Assembly (NCBI RefSeq): GCF_900098925.1
Contig: NZ_LT622359.1
Span: 124,001-188,000 of the forward strand
Origin: Bacillus massiliglaciei
GTDB taxonomy: Bacteria; Bacillota; Bacilli; Bacillales; DSM-1321
DNA: 64,000 nucleotides
Direction of reading: 5' to 3'
A model generated the notes under the pieces. The model was not told where the DNA came from. It did not search any database and saw nothing but the letters and a program-made list of their open reading frames with translations. A program made the translations under genes and the position numbers. This document shows positions 8,277 through 16,901 of this stretch, one piece after another. Each line of letters opens with the position of its first letter. The stretch's first letter is position 1.

Positions 8277-8365
8277 TAACTCATAAAGGGTGTACCTTCA
8301 AAGCAGGCATTTTTAATACTTGGTTTGTGAAAATAATACGGTAATTAGGCGAAACGACATGGAAT
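8277..8365 (+). repeat. Cassette leader repeat, copy 1
   Basis: A degenerate palindrome around TGTACC (8291-8296) is followed 54 nt later by TTAGGCGA (8345-8352), where similarity to the LXG coding sequence begins. The same two blocks at exactly the same 54-nt spacing occur at 11789 and 11843. No clear promoter or ribosome site is visible. Confidence 0.5.
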
Positions 8366-9702
8366 CTACTCAGTCCAGATTTAAACATAAAATGGAGGAG
8401 TTATGGGACCTCTATGAGTCAAAAGTAAAAAAGTTTGAAAACACAGATGACGAATATGCAAACAAAGCCGCGGCGGTCCAAGATCGCTATACGAATTTCT
8501 CTGAAGGGGCAAGTGAAGTAGTTTCTGTCACAGCGGAGGGAGCCTGGAATTTTGTAAAAGGGTTTGGTGTAGCGGCTTGGGAGATACTAAAAGGCAGCAG
8601 TATGCTTATTATTGACACTAGGATCATTTCCTTATCGAGCATGATTCCAGATGTGATAGAACCGCCTTTTCTAAAAAAAGCTTCAGACAAAAGAATTGAG
8701 AGTGCCAAGGAAATGCTTGAATTGGCCATAGAAGATCCGGCCATTATCCTTGAATCAATGGCTCAGTCCATATCAGACACCGCTGAAAAAGAAGGAATCA
8801 TGTACGCATCGGGAAGTGCAGCCACTTCCTTCATCCCATACGCCGGCCAAGCCAAATACCTTAAGCTGTTAAAAGCCGGAAAAGGGATCAATAAAGCCAG
8901 CGGAACCCGCTCAGCCATTTCCAAAAAATCAACAGAATCTGTCCAAGGAGTGGGCGGAATCAAGAAAGAAAACGCTGCATGGCCGAGCCATATAAAAAAT
9001 GGCGGCCAACAATACATCCAAGATGTTACCCATTTCTTTAGACAAACCTTAATGCCTAATCCGCCCTTCCAGCTAAGTACGGCGAATCAAGCACCTATCA
9101 ATATAATGAACAGATCCACAATCGAAAATCGGATGGATTCGATTGTTTCAGCCTCTCCTGGGAAGGTTGAGGGGAAGGGAGCTGAGGGTGCCACTAAGGG
9201 TACGGGTAATCGTTTAGCTGGAGAAAGTGATATTAAAACATTAGTGGGAAGAGGAGAACAGTATACAAACGGAAGGAAAAATCGATTAAAATCTAATATT
9301 TGGTATAAAACTGGAGAGTATAACTACTTCTATGAAACAGATAGTGCAGGCAGGATTGTAAAATTTGAAACAGAAAATTTACAATTAACATTGAGAACAG
9401 ATAGATTGTCACACAGTAAAAATACACCAGGTAAAGTGAAAGGTCAGGATCACGCGGGACATTTGGCAGGTGATAGGTTTGGAGGCTCACCTAAAATTGA
9501 TAATTTGGTTTCGCAACTATCTGATGTTAATTTGAAGCAATATAAGAAAATTGAAGATGAATGGGCTGCAGCTTTAAAGGAAACCCCTCCAAAAGAAGTA
9601 ACAATTAATCTACAAGTAATATACTCTAGGGATAATGTGAGGCCGGAAAAATTCCTAGTAAAATACAAATTGATGGTGAGTCGTTCTCTGAAGTCCTTTT
9701 AA
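8320..9702 (+). CDS. Orphan toxin cassette 2: LXG-less nuclease
   Basis: The frame opens at a TTG (8320) without a ribosome site; homology to the full-length toxin starts at RRNDMES (about 8347). It keeps the helical middle and linker almost unchanged but lacks the N-terminal secretion domain, so it cannot be exported in the usual way. After the junction PKGTGN-like sequence the tip differs from the other cassettes: the nuclease motif reads QDHAGHLAGDRFGG and DNLVSQLSDVNLK. Near the end a one-base loss in an A-run at about 9662-9669 changes the last residues: the alternative frame continues IDGESFSEVLLN before a stop, matching the family ending. It is likely a silent reservoir copy. Confidence 0.65.
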   Translation: MVCENNTVIRRNDMESTQSRFKHKMEELWDLYESKVKKFENTDDEYANKAAAVQDRYTNFSEGASEVVSVTAEGAWNFVKGFGVAAWEILKGSSMLIIDTRIISLSSMIPDVIEPPFLKKASDKRIESAKEMLELAIEDPAIILESMAQSISDTAEKEGIMYASGSAATSFIPYAGQAKYLKLLKAGKGINKASGTRSAISKKSTESVQGVGGIKKENAAWPSHIKNGGQQYIQDVTHFFRQTLMPNPPFQLSTANQAPINIMNRSTIENRMDSIVSASPGKVEGKGAEGATKGTGNRLAGESDIKTLVGRGEQYTNGRKNRLKSNIWYKTGEYNYFYETDSAGRIVKFETENLQLTLRTDRLSHSKNTPGKVKGQDHAGHLAGDRFGGSPKIDNLVSQLSDVNLKQYKKIEDEWAAALKETPPKEVTINLQVIYSRDNVRPEKFLVKYKLMVSRSLKSF

Positions 9703-9726
9703 ACTAAGCTAAGGAGTGAAACCTAG

Positions 9727-10181
9727 ATGAATACTTTTGAAGATAGATTTAGTGAATTGCAAGCTGATATGATATCCATATGTATGGAGTATATTGAAGA
9801 AAGAGCGGATAAAGTATATGTTTACGCTTCATGTGAGGAAAGTATTATTGCGAGCAAGTTTTTTTATTTAATTAATAATAAGTATGTGAAGCCTCATAAA
9901 GTGAATGATGCATTGGCGAATGGGGATGAAAGATACAATGTATCTTCGGAACGCCAGTTTATGGTATTAGATATCTAAATGAAGATATTGAAAAAATTAA
10001 AGAATTATGTTTGTCTTATGAAAAAGATATGCCTACAGAAATGAAGTTAATATATGATGTTAAGAGTGGCAAATTCAAAGCTGAATACAAGTATGATTTA
10101 GTTTACACTAATCATGAAACTAAAACGGCTAGTCAGATTGCTGATGAGTGGTTTGATGAGATACAAAATAATAAACTTTAA
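9727..10181 (+). pseudogene. Frameshifted DUF600 immunity gene (cassette 2)
   Basis: ATG 9727 opens an 83-codon frame (MNTFEDRFSELQADMISICM) that stops at 9978. From about 9973 another frame continues LNEDIEKIKELCLSYEKDMP followed by MKLIYDVKSGKFKAEYKYDL and ends at 10181. The two halves together have the length and order of a DUF600/YezG-like protein, so a single frameshift near 9970 split the gene. It probably no longer protects against the cassette-2 nuclease. It follows the toxin by 24 nt. Confidence 0.7.
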
Positions 10182-10217
10182 GGTTTGATTGACAAGCCGT
10201 ATTATTATTGAAACTAT

Positions 10218-10256
10218 AAAGCACTTGATTGCCTATTAGGTAACAAGTGTTTTTTG
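10218..10256 (+). terminator. Cassette terminator, copy 2
   Basis: A hairpin of the AAAGCACTTG...CAAGTGTTTTT type with extra pairing TTGCC/GGTAA inside the loop, followed by a T-run. It follows the broken immunity gene and resembles copies 1 and 3. Confidence 0.75.
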
Positions 10257-10298
10257 TTTTTTTATGAGTTATTTATGCTTTACTGAAATTCATAGCTT

Positions 10299-10327
10299 AT
10301 GATGGTAGTACCATTATGGAGTAGATG
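10299..10327 (+). repeat. Cassette leader repeat, truncated copy
   Basis: ATGATGGT (10299-10306), AGT, and ACCATTAT (10310-10317) form a palindrome with one mismatch, followed by GGAGTA. It is the same element as at 11775-11805. Here cassette-3 homology begins only about 11 nt downstream, so the rest of the leader is missing. Confidence 0.5.
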
Positions 10328-10328
10328 A

Positions 10329-11243
10329 AGTGCAGCCACTTCCTTCATCCCATACGCCGGCCAAGCCAAATACCTCAAGCTGTTAAAAGTAGAAAAAAGT
10401 ATCAATAAAGCCAGTGGAACCGGCCCAGCCATCTCCAAAAAGCCAACAGAATCCGTCCAAGGCTTGGGCGGAATCAAGAAAGAAAACGCCGCATGGCCGA
10501 GCCATATAAAAAATGGCGGCCAACAATACGTCCAAGATGTCACTCACTTCTTTAGACGAACCTTAATGCCCAATCCGCCCTTCCAGCTAAGTACGGCCAA
10601 TCAAGCGCCCATTAATGTATGGAACAGGTACACAATCGAAAATCGGATGGATTCGATAGTTCCATCCTCTCCTGGGAAGGTTGAGGGGAAGGGAGTTGGG
10701 GGGATACCTAAGGGTACGGGTAAGAATAGTGAGATAACTGAAATAACAGGAGAAAATTTTGGGGAACACATCATTAAAGGGAAGAATGGAAGGAAAGAAC
10801 TTGCACCAAACGTACGTTATATTACTGAGGAGAATTATAAATATACAACAGATGAACTTGGTAGAATAGTAGATGTAAATGCGGAAGAGTTAATACTTCA
10901 AAAAGGAACGCGAAACCCGGGAATGCAAGTGGCAGCAGGTCGAGAAGATAGATTGGTTGATGATGATGGTTGACACTTGATAGGAACTCAGTTTCGTGGT
11001 TCGGGAGATATTGATAATTTGCTTGCTCAGAATAGGCAAATTAATCGCTCTGGTGGAGAGTGGTACAAGATGGAGACTGAGTGGGCAAACGCTCTGAAAG
11101 AGATTCCACCAAAAAAAGTATCTGTAAAAATTAAGCCAGTTTTTGTTGGGACTTCATTAAGACCAGATTCATATAAAGTAGTTTATGAAATTGAAGGTAA
11201 AGGAATATTTAAGAAAACCATTGAAAATAGAGCAGGAGGTTGA
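10329..11243 (+). pseudogene. Orphan toxin cassette 3 with stop in nuclease motif
   Basis: Homology to the full-length toxin begins at 10328 in the AATSFIPYAGQAKYL segment; the LXG domain and most of the middle are absent and no start codon with a ribosome site is seen. The frame then reads through the linker and tip until a TGA at 10972-10974. The expected motif is DDDGGHLIG; here the codon for the second Gly is TGA, after which the same frame continues HLIGTQFRGSGDIDNLL to a normal end at 11243. A single G-to-T change in GGA explains it. The tip resembles cassettes 1 and 4. The downstream immunity gene is intact. Confidence 0.75.
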
Positions 11244-11245
11244 GT

Positions 11246-11731
11246 ATGGAAAAGGAAATGAATAGATTATATAGAGAGATAGCTGAAACAGTTAATGAAA
11301 TGATTCCAGAAGATTGGAATAAATTTTATTTTTATGCTCAAATATCAGAAAATGGGGGAGGAACTTACTTTTTTTATAATACACTTGAAAATAAGCAATA
11401 TAAATATAGTGTAGAAATTCCTTTCAAATATCAAATTGATGAAGATGAATTTGAGAGAAAAGAAGATGTTTTATATAAATTGAGTAAGGAACTTAGAAAG
11501 GTTTTTAAAGATAATGAGCAGGAACTTTGGTATTCTTTTACAATGTCCCTAGAGAGTAGTGGGAAATTTAAGTTACATTATGATTATACAAATTGGTTTG
11601 ATACGGAATATAGTTTTAGTGACCAAATGATTATTTGGAAAAATAAATACTTAGGCGAAGTACCAAATGATGAAAATTATAAAGCGTTAATCGATAAGTA
11701 TTATAGTGAATTTCCGAATAATCCTATTTAA
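11246..11731 (+). CDS. DUF600/YezG-family immunity protein (cassette 3)
   Basis: This 161-residue intact immunity protein has the family features: MNRLYREIAETVNEMIPEDW at the N-terminus, a beta-rich centre (GGGTYFFYNTLENKQY) and LHYDYTNWFDTEYSFSDQ near the C-terminus. AGGAGG (11234-11239) lies 6 nt before ATG 11246; the TTG at 11240 is a less likely start. It overlaps nothing and follows the dead nuclease of cassette 3. It diverges clearly from the cassette 1 and 4 immunity proteins and could still protect against an outside EsaD/YeeF-like nuclease. Confidence 0.82.
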   Translation: MEKEMNRLYREIAETVNEMIPEDWNKFYFYAQISENGGGTYFFYNTLENKQYKYSVEIPFKYQIDEDEFERKEDVLYKLSKELRKVFKDNEQELWYSFTMSLESSGKFKLHYDYTNWFDTEYSFSDQMIIWKNKYLGEVPNDENYKALIDKYYSEFPNNPI

Positions 11732-12018
11732 CTAAATAAAAGACAGAAAAAATAATAGGCTGTTTGAAAATACATACTCCATGATGGTTGTACCATCATA
11801 GAGTACTGTGTGCAATGATAGAATAGAAAACGAAGTACGAGCTTAGGCGAGATGACATTTTACTGTGCGACGAATATAAAGACATGGAATGGACATAAAA
11901 CTAACGAACTCGTACAAACTCGTAAGTTTTAACGTAGTAGTTGTCATGATATATAAAAGGTGTCATACTGTTACTACAAAACTTACAAATTTAATGCTAC
12001 TTAAAAACATATGAACTT
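11732..12018 (+). other. Inserted spacer between immunity gene 3 and its terminator
   Basis: In cassette 1 the stop-to-terminator distance is 5 nt; here it is about 288 nt. The stretch holds a perfect palindrome (11775-11805) and a leader-like TTAGGCGAGATGACAT (11843-11858), but no credible gene. It looks like the remnant of another cassette leader. Confidence 0.45.
11775..11866 (+). repeat. Cassette leader repeat with perfect 31-nt palindrome
   Basis: TACTC (11775-11779), one base, ATGATGGT (11781-11788), TGT, ACCATCAT (11792-11799), one base, GAGTA (11801-11805): both arm pairs are perfect. TTAGGCGA follows 54 nt after TGTACC, as in the leader of cassette 2 (8291/8345). Confidence 0.55.
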
Positions 12019-12060
12019 AAAGCACTTGATTGTCAACTAAAGGCAACAAGTGCTTTTTTG
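12019..12060 (+). terminator. Cassette terminator, copy 3
   Basis: The AAAGCACTTG arm pairs with CAAGTGCTTT, with an inner TTGTC/GGCAA stem, and is followed by a T-run. It matches copies 1 and 2 downstream of other DUF600 genes. Confidence 0.75.
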
Positions 12061-12302
12061 CTTTTAGGATAGAAATAGGTAGACACATTATAATTTTATA
12101 AGTGCACGAAGTATTAAAGTTTTTATAGATTGTAATGGATTTGTAAAGTGTATAACGAGAGTAGAAGAAAAAATAAAGGGTTGTATTATGTTTTGAAGTC
12201 ATCGTAAAGTACGTTTTAACGGATTTACGATACGAACACGTTATCCGCAAAAAAACGGGCAAACGTTACAGGGACTCAAATTACTGTAACGGGAGGGGAT
12301 TT
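12061..12302 (+). other. Left non-coding part of the recombinase/IS110 element
   Basis: No gene is visible. Two hairpins occur: ATCGTAAA/TTTACGAT (about 12200-12230) and CGTTACAG/CTGTAACG (about 12264-12291), the latter just before the recombinase ribosome site GGGAGGGG. The left boundary of the mobile element could not be fixed; it lies somewhere between 12061 and about 12200. Confidence 0.4.
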
Positions 12303-13089
12303 ATGATGGGAGAGAAAGTAGTTGGTTACGTACGAGTTTCAACGGAAGGACAAGTACGTGATGGGTATAGTTTAGCGTATCAAGTAGAAGAGATTGAACG
12401 TTACTGTAACGAAAATAATTTAGAACTACTTCATATTGTATGAAGATAGAGGATTAAGCGGAGCGACTGTTGATGAAGATGGATTAACAGTTGAACGTGA
12501 AGGTTTACAAGAGCTATTGTCGGATATGGCATATCATCAAGTGAGCCAAGTTATTGTACTCAATACATCTCGGTTATGGCGCTCTGATATGGCAAAAGTG
12601 TTAATACAACGAGAGTTAAAGAAATATAAGGTTGATGTGAAAGCGATTGAACAACCAAATTACAGTATATATGCACATGAGCCGAATGACTTTTTAGTAA
12701 ATGGCATGTTAGAGCTATTAGACCAATACCAACGTCTTGAAATTGCATTAAAACTAAGTAGAGGGAGAAAGAAGAAAGCGGAACAAGGTGGATATGCGGG
12801 GGGCGGTGTGATGTTTGGTTATAGAGTAAAGAAAGGGCAAAAAGTGTTAGAAGTAGATGTGGAGAAAGCGGTAGTTGTACGTAGACTATTTGAATTAAGA
12901 CACTTTTTTAAACATTGGTCGCTAACTCAATTGGCAGAACGACTGAATAGGGAAGGTTATCGTACTGAGAAAGGAAAGCTGTTTACGAAAGTGCAAGTGA
13001 AACGCATGTTAGACCGAGAAAGTTTTTATCGAGGGGTATATACATACGGGCAAATACAAACAAACGGTAAACATTCAGCAATTTTATAA
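12303..13089 (+). pseudogene. Frameshifted serine recombinase
   Basis: From ATG 12303 the frame reads GEKVVGYVRVSTEGQVRDGY with the nucleophilic Ser of resolvase/invertases, then CNENNLELLHI. At about 12435 one base shifts the frame; the second part (from 12436) reads YEDRGLSGATVDEDG, then NTSRLWRSDMAKVLIQREL and a recombinase domain ending at 13089. Together they give about 260 residues, a complete N-terminal catalytic domain plus a Recombinase DNA-binding part. It lies 159 nt before an IS110-type transposase in the same orientation. The frameshift probably makes it inactive. Confidence 0.75.
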
Positions 13090-13248
13090 CAGTCGTACTT
13101 AAAAAAACGCTCATTTTACTATATGTACTTATGAAGTTATGAAAATGGATAGGCTTGCGTACCTATGCGTTTATCGGAAGATGAACGCTCGAACTAAGGT
13201 TGCCGACATTTTTATACATGACTAAATTATTGAATAGAGGGATGAGTT
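13090..13248 (+). other. Structured gap before the IS110 transposase (possible bridge-RNA region)
   Basis: This 159-nt gap contains consecutive small hairpins: ATAGG/CCTAT around CTTGCGTA, and GCGTT/AACGC around about 12 nt, both within about 13150-13195. IS110-group elements are known to encode a bridge RNA in the non-coding end next to the transposase. Whether this stretch encodes one is inference; the target- and donor-binding loops were not identified. Confidence 0.35.
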
Positions 13249-14482
13249 ATGCATCATAGGCAGAACTATTTGTATGTAGGAGTAGATTTACATAAAGAGC
13301 AGCATACGGCTGTTATTATTAATTGTTGGCAAGAGAAACTAGGAGAAATACAATTTGAGAATAAACCATCTGCATTTTCGAAGTTTTTATTAGAAGTAGA
13401 GACATATGTGTGTGATGGGATAACTGTTGTATTTGGTTTAGAAGATGTTGGTGGTTATGGAAGAGCGTTAGCGAAATATTTAGTAGACCATGAACGAGTT
13501 GTGAAAGAAGTAAATCCAGCTTTATCATTTTTAGAGCGAAAGAGCCAAGTGATGATACAAAAAAATGATAGTTGGGATGCGGAATGTGTAGCACGCATAC
13601 TGGTAAACAAATTTAATCAACTGCCAGATGCAAAGCCAAACGATTTATTTTGGTCGATACAACAACTGGTTTCGAGAAGAAATGCATTAGTAAAAGCACA
13701 AGCTGCTTTGAAAAATCAATTACATATTCAATTAAACAATCATTATCCAAGCTATAAAAAGTTTTTCTCAGAATTAGATGGGAAAACAGCATTAGCGTTT
13801 TGGGAGAAATATCCGTCACCCTCTTGTTTGGAGGGGACGAATATAAAGCGATTAACAGCTTTTTTATTAGATGTTAGCAACAATACATGTTCAGTAAAGA
13901 AAGCGAGTGAAATATTAAGGCTTGTGAAAGAAGATGGACAAACAATGAAAGAGTATCAAGAAATGCGAAACTTTTTAGTAAGAAGTATTGTACGGGAGAT
14001 TGAGTTTAAAAAGAAGGAAATGAAATACATCGAAAGAGAATTAAAACAGGTAGTAAATCTACTAGATTATCAATTAGAGACGATGCCGGGAATAGAACTT
14101 GTGACGGCATCGGCATTAATTGCAGAAATTGGTGACGTAAGACGTTTTCCTAATGCCAACAAATTAGCACGATTTGCGGGGATTGCGCCTGTTTACTTTG
14201 GCTCTGGTGGGAAAGGCAAGGAACAAAAAAGCAAACAGGGAAATCGGGCGCTGCACGCTTTATTTTACAACTTGGCAGTGCAACAAGTGCAAGTGGCAAA
14301 AGGAAGTAAACTGCCAAGGAACCCAGTGTCATGCTTATTACCAACGAAAGCTGAAAGAAGGTAAAACAAAGGGACAAGCATTGGTTTGTATAATGAGAAG
14401 GCTTGTGAACATTGTTTATGGCATGATGAAACATAAAACAACCTATAAATTGCCGATAGTACAAGAAAAAGAAGTAGTTTAA
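13249..14482 (+). pseudogene. IS110-family transposase with C-terminal frameshift
   Basis: The first frame (13249-14364) encodes the RuvC-like DEDD domain (GVDLHKEQH, VFGLEDVGGYG, NDSWDAECVARIL) and most of the Transposase_20 domain (MPGIELVTASALIAEIGD, then ARFAGIAPVYFGSGGKGKEQ, which includes the serine region). After NPV the frame shifts at about 14325: the normal ending HAYYQRKLKEGKTKGQAL then RRLVNIVYGMMKHKTTYK is in another frame ending at 14482. The rebuilt protein is about 410 residues, normal for IS110. The element ends near 14536, directly at the toxin junction. Confidence 0.85.
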
Positions 14483-14537
14483 TAGGGTGGTAAAATGGCT
14501 GATTTTTTTATTTTTAGCTTTTAAGATTACAACATAG

Positions 14538-15068
14538 GGTACGGGTAATGGTAATATATTCAATGAAGTTAAAGAAATTGATTTTGGTAAGCACATAATA
14601 AAAGGTGAAAATGGTAAGAAAAAATTACTCCCAAATACTAAGTACGTAACCAATGATAACTATAAATATACCACCGATGAACTTGGACGTATTGTAAATG
14701 TGGATGCTCCTGAACTTACATTAAAAAAGGCTGACAGAAACAAATATGCACAAGCAAATGTAGGAGATAAAGATAGATTACCAGATGATGACGGTGGTCA
14801 TTTAATAGGTGCACAATTTAATGGTCCTGGAGATATAGACAATCTTGTACCACAAAATAGTCAGATTAATAGAAGAGGCGGGGTTTGGTATAATATGGAG
14901 ACTGAATGGGCAAATGCATTAAAAGAGGTGCCTCCAAAGAAAGTCTCAGTTAATATTAAACCAATTTATTCCAATAACTCAATGCGACCAGATTCATTTA
15001 CAATAAAATATCAAATTGAAGGAAAACGACAAGTAAGGTTAGTTATACAAAATAAATCAGGAGGTTGA
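14538..15068 (+). pseudogene. Orphan toxin cassette 4: nuclease tip only
   Basis: The frame is open from 14538, immediately after an in-frame TAG and the right end of the IS110-type element. It begins GTGNGNIFNEVKEIDFGKHI, matching residue about 430 onward of the full-length toxin, and carries an intact nuclease motif DDDGGHLIGAQFNG. There is no start signal. The tip is nearly the same as that of the full-length toxin, with scattered substitutions. The immunity gene follows after 4 nt. Without the LXG part it is probably not exported; expression from the internal GTG 14700 would lack the first third of the tip. Confidence 0.75.
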
Positions 15069-15072
15069 GAAT

Positions 15073-15552
15073 ATGAGCTTTGAAATTAAACTAAATGAAT
15101 TATATAACCAGATAGCTCAACAAGTTAACAATATAATTCCAATTGAATGGAGCAATCTTTATTTTAATGGGGAAGTGAAGGATAAAGAGGGAGGGGTATT
15201 CTTCTTTTTTACACCTATTGACAGTAATGAACCAGTTTATTCTCATGATATCCCAAATATGTTTCCTATAGATGAGAGTGTCTATGATGAAGAGCTTAAT
15301 AAATTGTTTGAATTAACAGTTAAACTGCAACAGGTTTTTATTGATAATGGCCAAGAACCTTGGTTTTCCGTGTCATTATTACTTAATTCATCGGGTAAAC
15401 TAAATATTCGTTTTGATTACACAAATTGGCATGAGAGTGAATTTGGTCCTTCAGATAGAATTGAATATTTTGAATATAAATATGTAAATCAGAATAATGA
15501 GCAATTTGATTTAGACTTAATAGAGAGGATGAAAAAATTTGAAGAAAAGTAG
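15073..15552 (+). CDS. DUF600/YezG-family immunity protein (cassette 4)
   Basis: This 159-residue protein is closely similar to the cassette-1 immunity protein: LNELYNQIAQQVNNIIPIEW, FNGEVKDKEGGVFFFFTP and FDYTNWHESEFGPSDRI. AGGAGG lies 7-12 nt before ATG 15073. Because the two toxin tips are also near-identical, this gene probably cross-protects against the active toxin at 5850 (inference). The AAAGCACCTG left arm of the usual terminator follows at 15558, but its right arm is missing. Confidence 0.85.
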   Translation: MSFEIKLNELYNQIAQQVNNIIPIEWSNLYFNGEVKDKEGGVFFFFTPIDSNEPVYSHDIPNMFPIDESVYDEELNKLFELTVKLQQVFIDNGQEPWFSVSLLLNSSGKLNIRFDYTNWHESEFGPSDRIEYFEYKYVNQNNEQFDLDLIERMKKFEEK

Positions 15553-15618
15553 ATGATAAAGCACCTGTTTTACATTAAAGGACTACCCCCCTTTTGAGAT
15601 AGGGAACAAAACACTTTC

Positions 15619-15658
15619 AAACCTTGAGTGGCAAAGTGCCTTTCAAGGTTTCTTTTTT
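15619..15658 (+). terminator. Rho-independent terminator before the IS3 element
   Basis: AAACCTTGA (15619-15627) pairs with TCAAGGTTT (15643-15651) and is followed by CTTTTTT. Confidence 0.8.
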
Positions 15659-15703
15659 GTGTTGGATCCGCCTAGTGGCTCATAGTGGATTGTCTACACA
15701 AAA

Positions 15704-16537
15704 CTAGACAGTTTTCTTAAGATGTTCAAGTTTGTACGTAACGGGACTCACATAGCCTAACGTACCATGAATTCGAATGTTGTTAAACCAATGAACGTAG
15801 TCCTGAAATTCCCTTGTCAACTCTTCTAAACTGGCAAACTGTCTCGCTCTGACGAATTCTGTTTTGATGATTTTAAACGTCGCCTCTGCTACTGCATTAT
15901 CATAAGGGCAGCCCTTCATACTTAATGATCTTTTGATGTTGAAGGCCTTGAGCGCTTCATCAATGATGCTATTCTTAAACTCACTGCCTCTATCAGTGTG
16001 GAAATACTGAATCGTACGAAGATCCTGCTGTATAGAGGAGAAAGCCTTATAAACCAAGGCAGCGTCCTTATTTGGCCCCGTGCTCGAACCGACGATTTCC
16101 CTATTAAAGAGATCGACAAAGACACATAGGTAATGCCATTTTTGATTGACTCTTACATACGATAAATCGCTTACTACCACTGTTAATTCTTCTTCCTGGT
16201 TAAATTCCCGGTTTAGTTCGTTCTTAGTTTCCGATTCGTTACAGCTTTTGGCATACGGCTTAAACTGTGCGACTGTGTAGGATGAGACTAGCCCTTGTTC
16301 AGCCATAATTCTTCCGATGCGCCGCCTGGAAACCTGATGTCCGCTCTTTTCTAATTCCACTTTGATTTTACGGGTACCGTAATTCTGACGGCTGTTTTGG
16401 AAAATTCCAATGATGTGAGACGTAATGTCGTCTTCCGAAGGCCTTTCTTTCGATTCGTAGTAATAAGTGCTTCTTGGGATCTGCAGGACTTTGCACATTG
16501 CTGATATCGAGTATTTGTGCTGGTTATTCTTGATCAC
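15704..16537 (-). CDS. IS3-family transposase orfB
   Basis: The 277-residue integrase-core product contains an N-terminal HTH_21 region (HIIGIFQNSRQNYGTRKIK) and the DDE triad: Asp in VSDLSYVRVN, Asp in FHTDRGSEFKN, and Glu in YDNAVAEATFKIIKTEF. It starts at a GTG that nearly overlaps the orfA stop. In IS3 elements the active transposase is an OrfAB fusion made by -1 frameshifting; orfB here lies in the -1 frame relative to orfA. The gene appears intact. Confidence 0.88.
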   Translation of the reverse strand: MIKNNQHKYSISAMCKVLQIPRSTYYYESKERPSEDDITSHIIGIFQNSRQNYGTRKIKVELEKSGHQVSRRRIGRIMAEQGLVSSYTVAQFKPYAKSCNESETKNELNREFNQEEELTVVVSDLSYVRVNQKWHYLCVFVDLFNREIVGSSTGPNKDAALVYKAFSSIQQDLRTIQYFHTDRGSEFKNSIIDEALKAFNIKRSLSMKGCPYDNAVAEATFKIIKTEFVRARQFASLEELTREFQDYVHWFNNIRIHGTLGYVSPVTYKLEHLKKTV

Positions 16538-16539
16538 AT

Positions 16540-16839
16540 TTACTTTCGTCCTAGTATCAGCCCGGCTTGCTTTAAAATATCATTCTCCATTTCCAATTGC
16601 TTATTTCTCTTTCGAAGTTCAAACAGTTCTTTCTGTTCATCTGACATCTGGTCCTTTTCTTTAAATGAACCAGATGTTTCACTCTGTTTGACCCACTTAT
16701 CAAGTGAAGAAGGGGTGAGATCATACTCTCGAATTATATCTTTTCTAGGTTTTCCATGTTGGTACAATTGCACCATCTGTTTCTTAAAATCTTCAGTAAA
16801 TGTACGGCGTTCTCTTTTGGTCATGTAGATTCTCCTCAA
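16540..16839 (-). CDS. IS3-family transposase orfA
   Basis: This 99-residue DNA-binding protein has an HTH_8-type N-terminus (RRTFTEDFKKQMVQLYQHG, then REYDLTPSSLDKWVKQ). A leucine-zipper-like C-terminus follows (ELFELRKRNKQLEMENDILK) and ends in LGRK, at the place where frameshifting into orfB would occur. It is intact. Confidence 0.87.
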   Translation of the reverse strand: MRRIYMTKRERRTFTEDFKKQMVQLYQHGKPRKDIIREYDLTPSSLDKWVKQSETSGSFKEKDQMSDEQKELFELRKRNKQLEMENDILKQAGLILGRK

Positions 16840-16901
16840 ATGTATTATGTGTAGTCTACTTGACCTTAATTTTTCTGTCCAACTAAGTGTAGCCTATCCA
16901 A

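Larger units (their letters stand above)
15686..16900 (-). mobile_element. IS3-family insertion sequence (copy A)
   Basis: This element of about 1.2 kb has imperfect terminal inverted repeats of about 26 nt: left TGGATTGTCTACAC... (15686-15711) and right, on the minus strand, TGGATAGGCTACAC... (16900-16875), both ending GGACAG or AGACAG. It carries overlapping orfA and orfB. A clear target duplication was not found. It removed the 5' end of the DUF1851-like gene at its right side. Confidence 0.82.

Noticed and set aside
8191-12060. Possible CRISPR-like array from the recurring short hairpins
   Set aside because: The copies are kilobases apart, differ in sequence and each follows an immunity gene; they are terminators, not direct repeats with spacers.
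12061-12302. Riboswitch in the leader of the serine recombinase
   Set aside because: The two hairpins do not fit a riboswitch class I know and lie in a mobile-element end; transposon-end structure is more likely.
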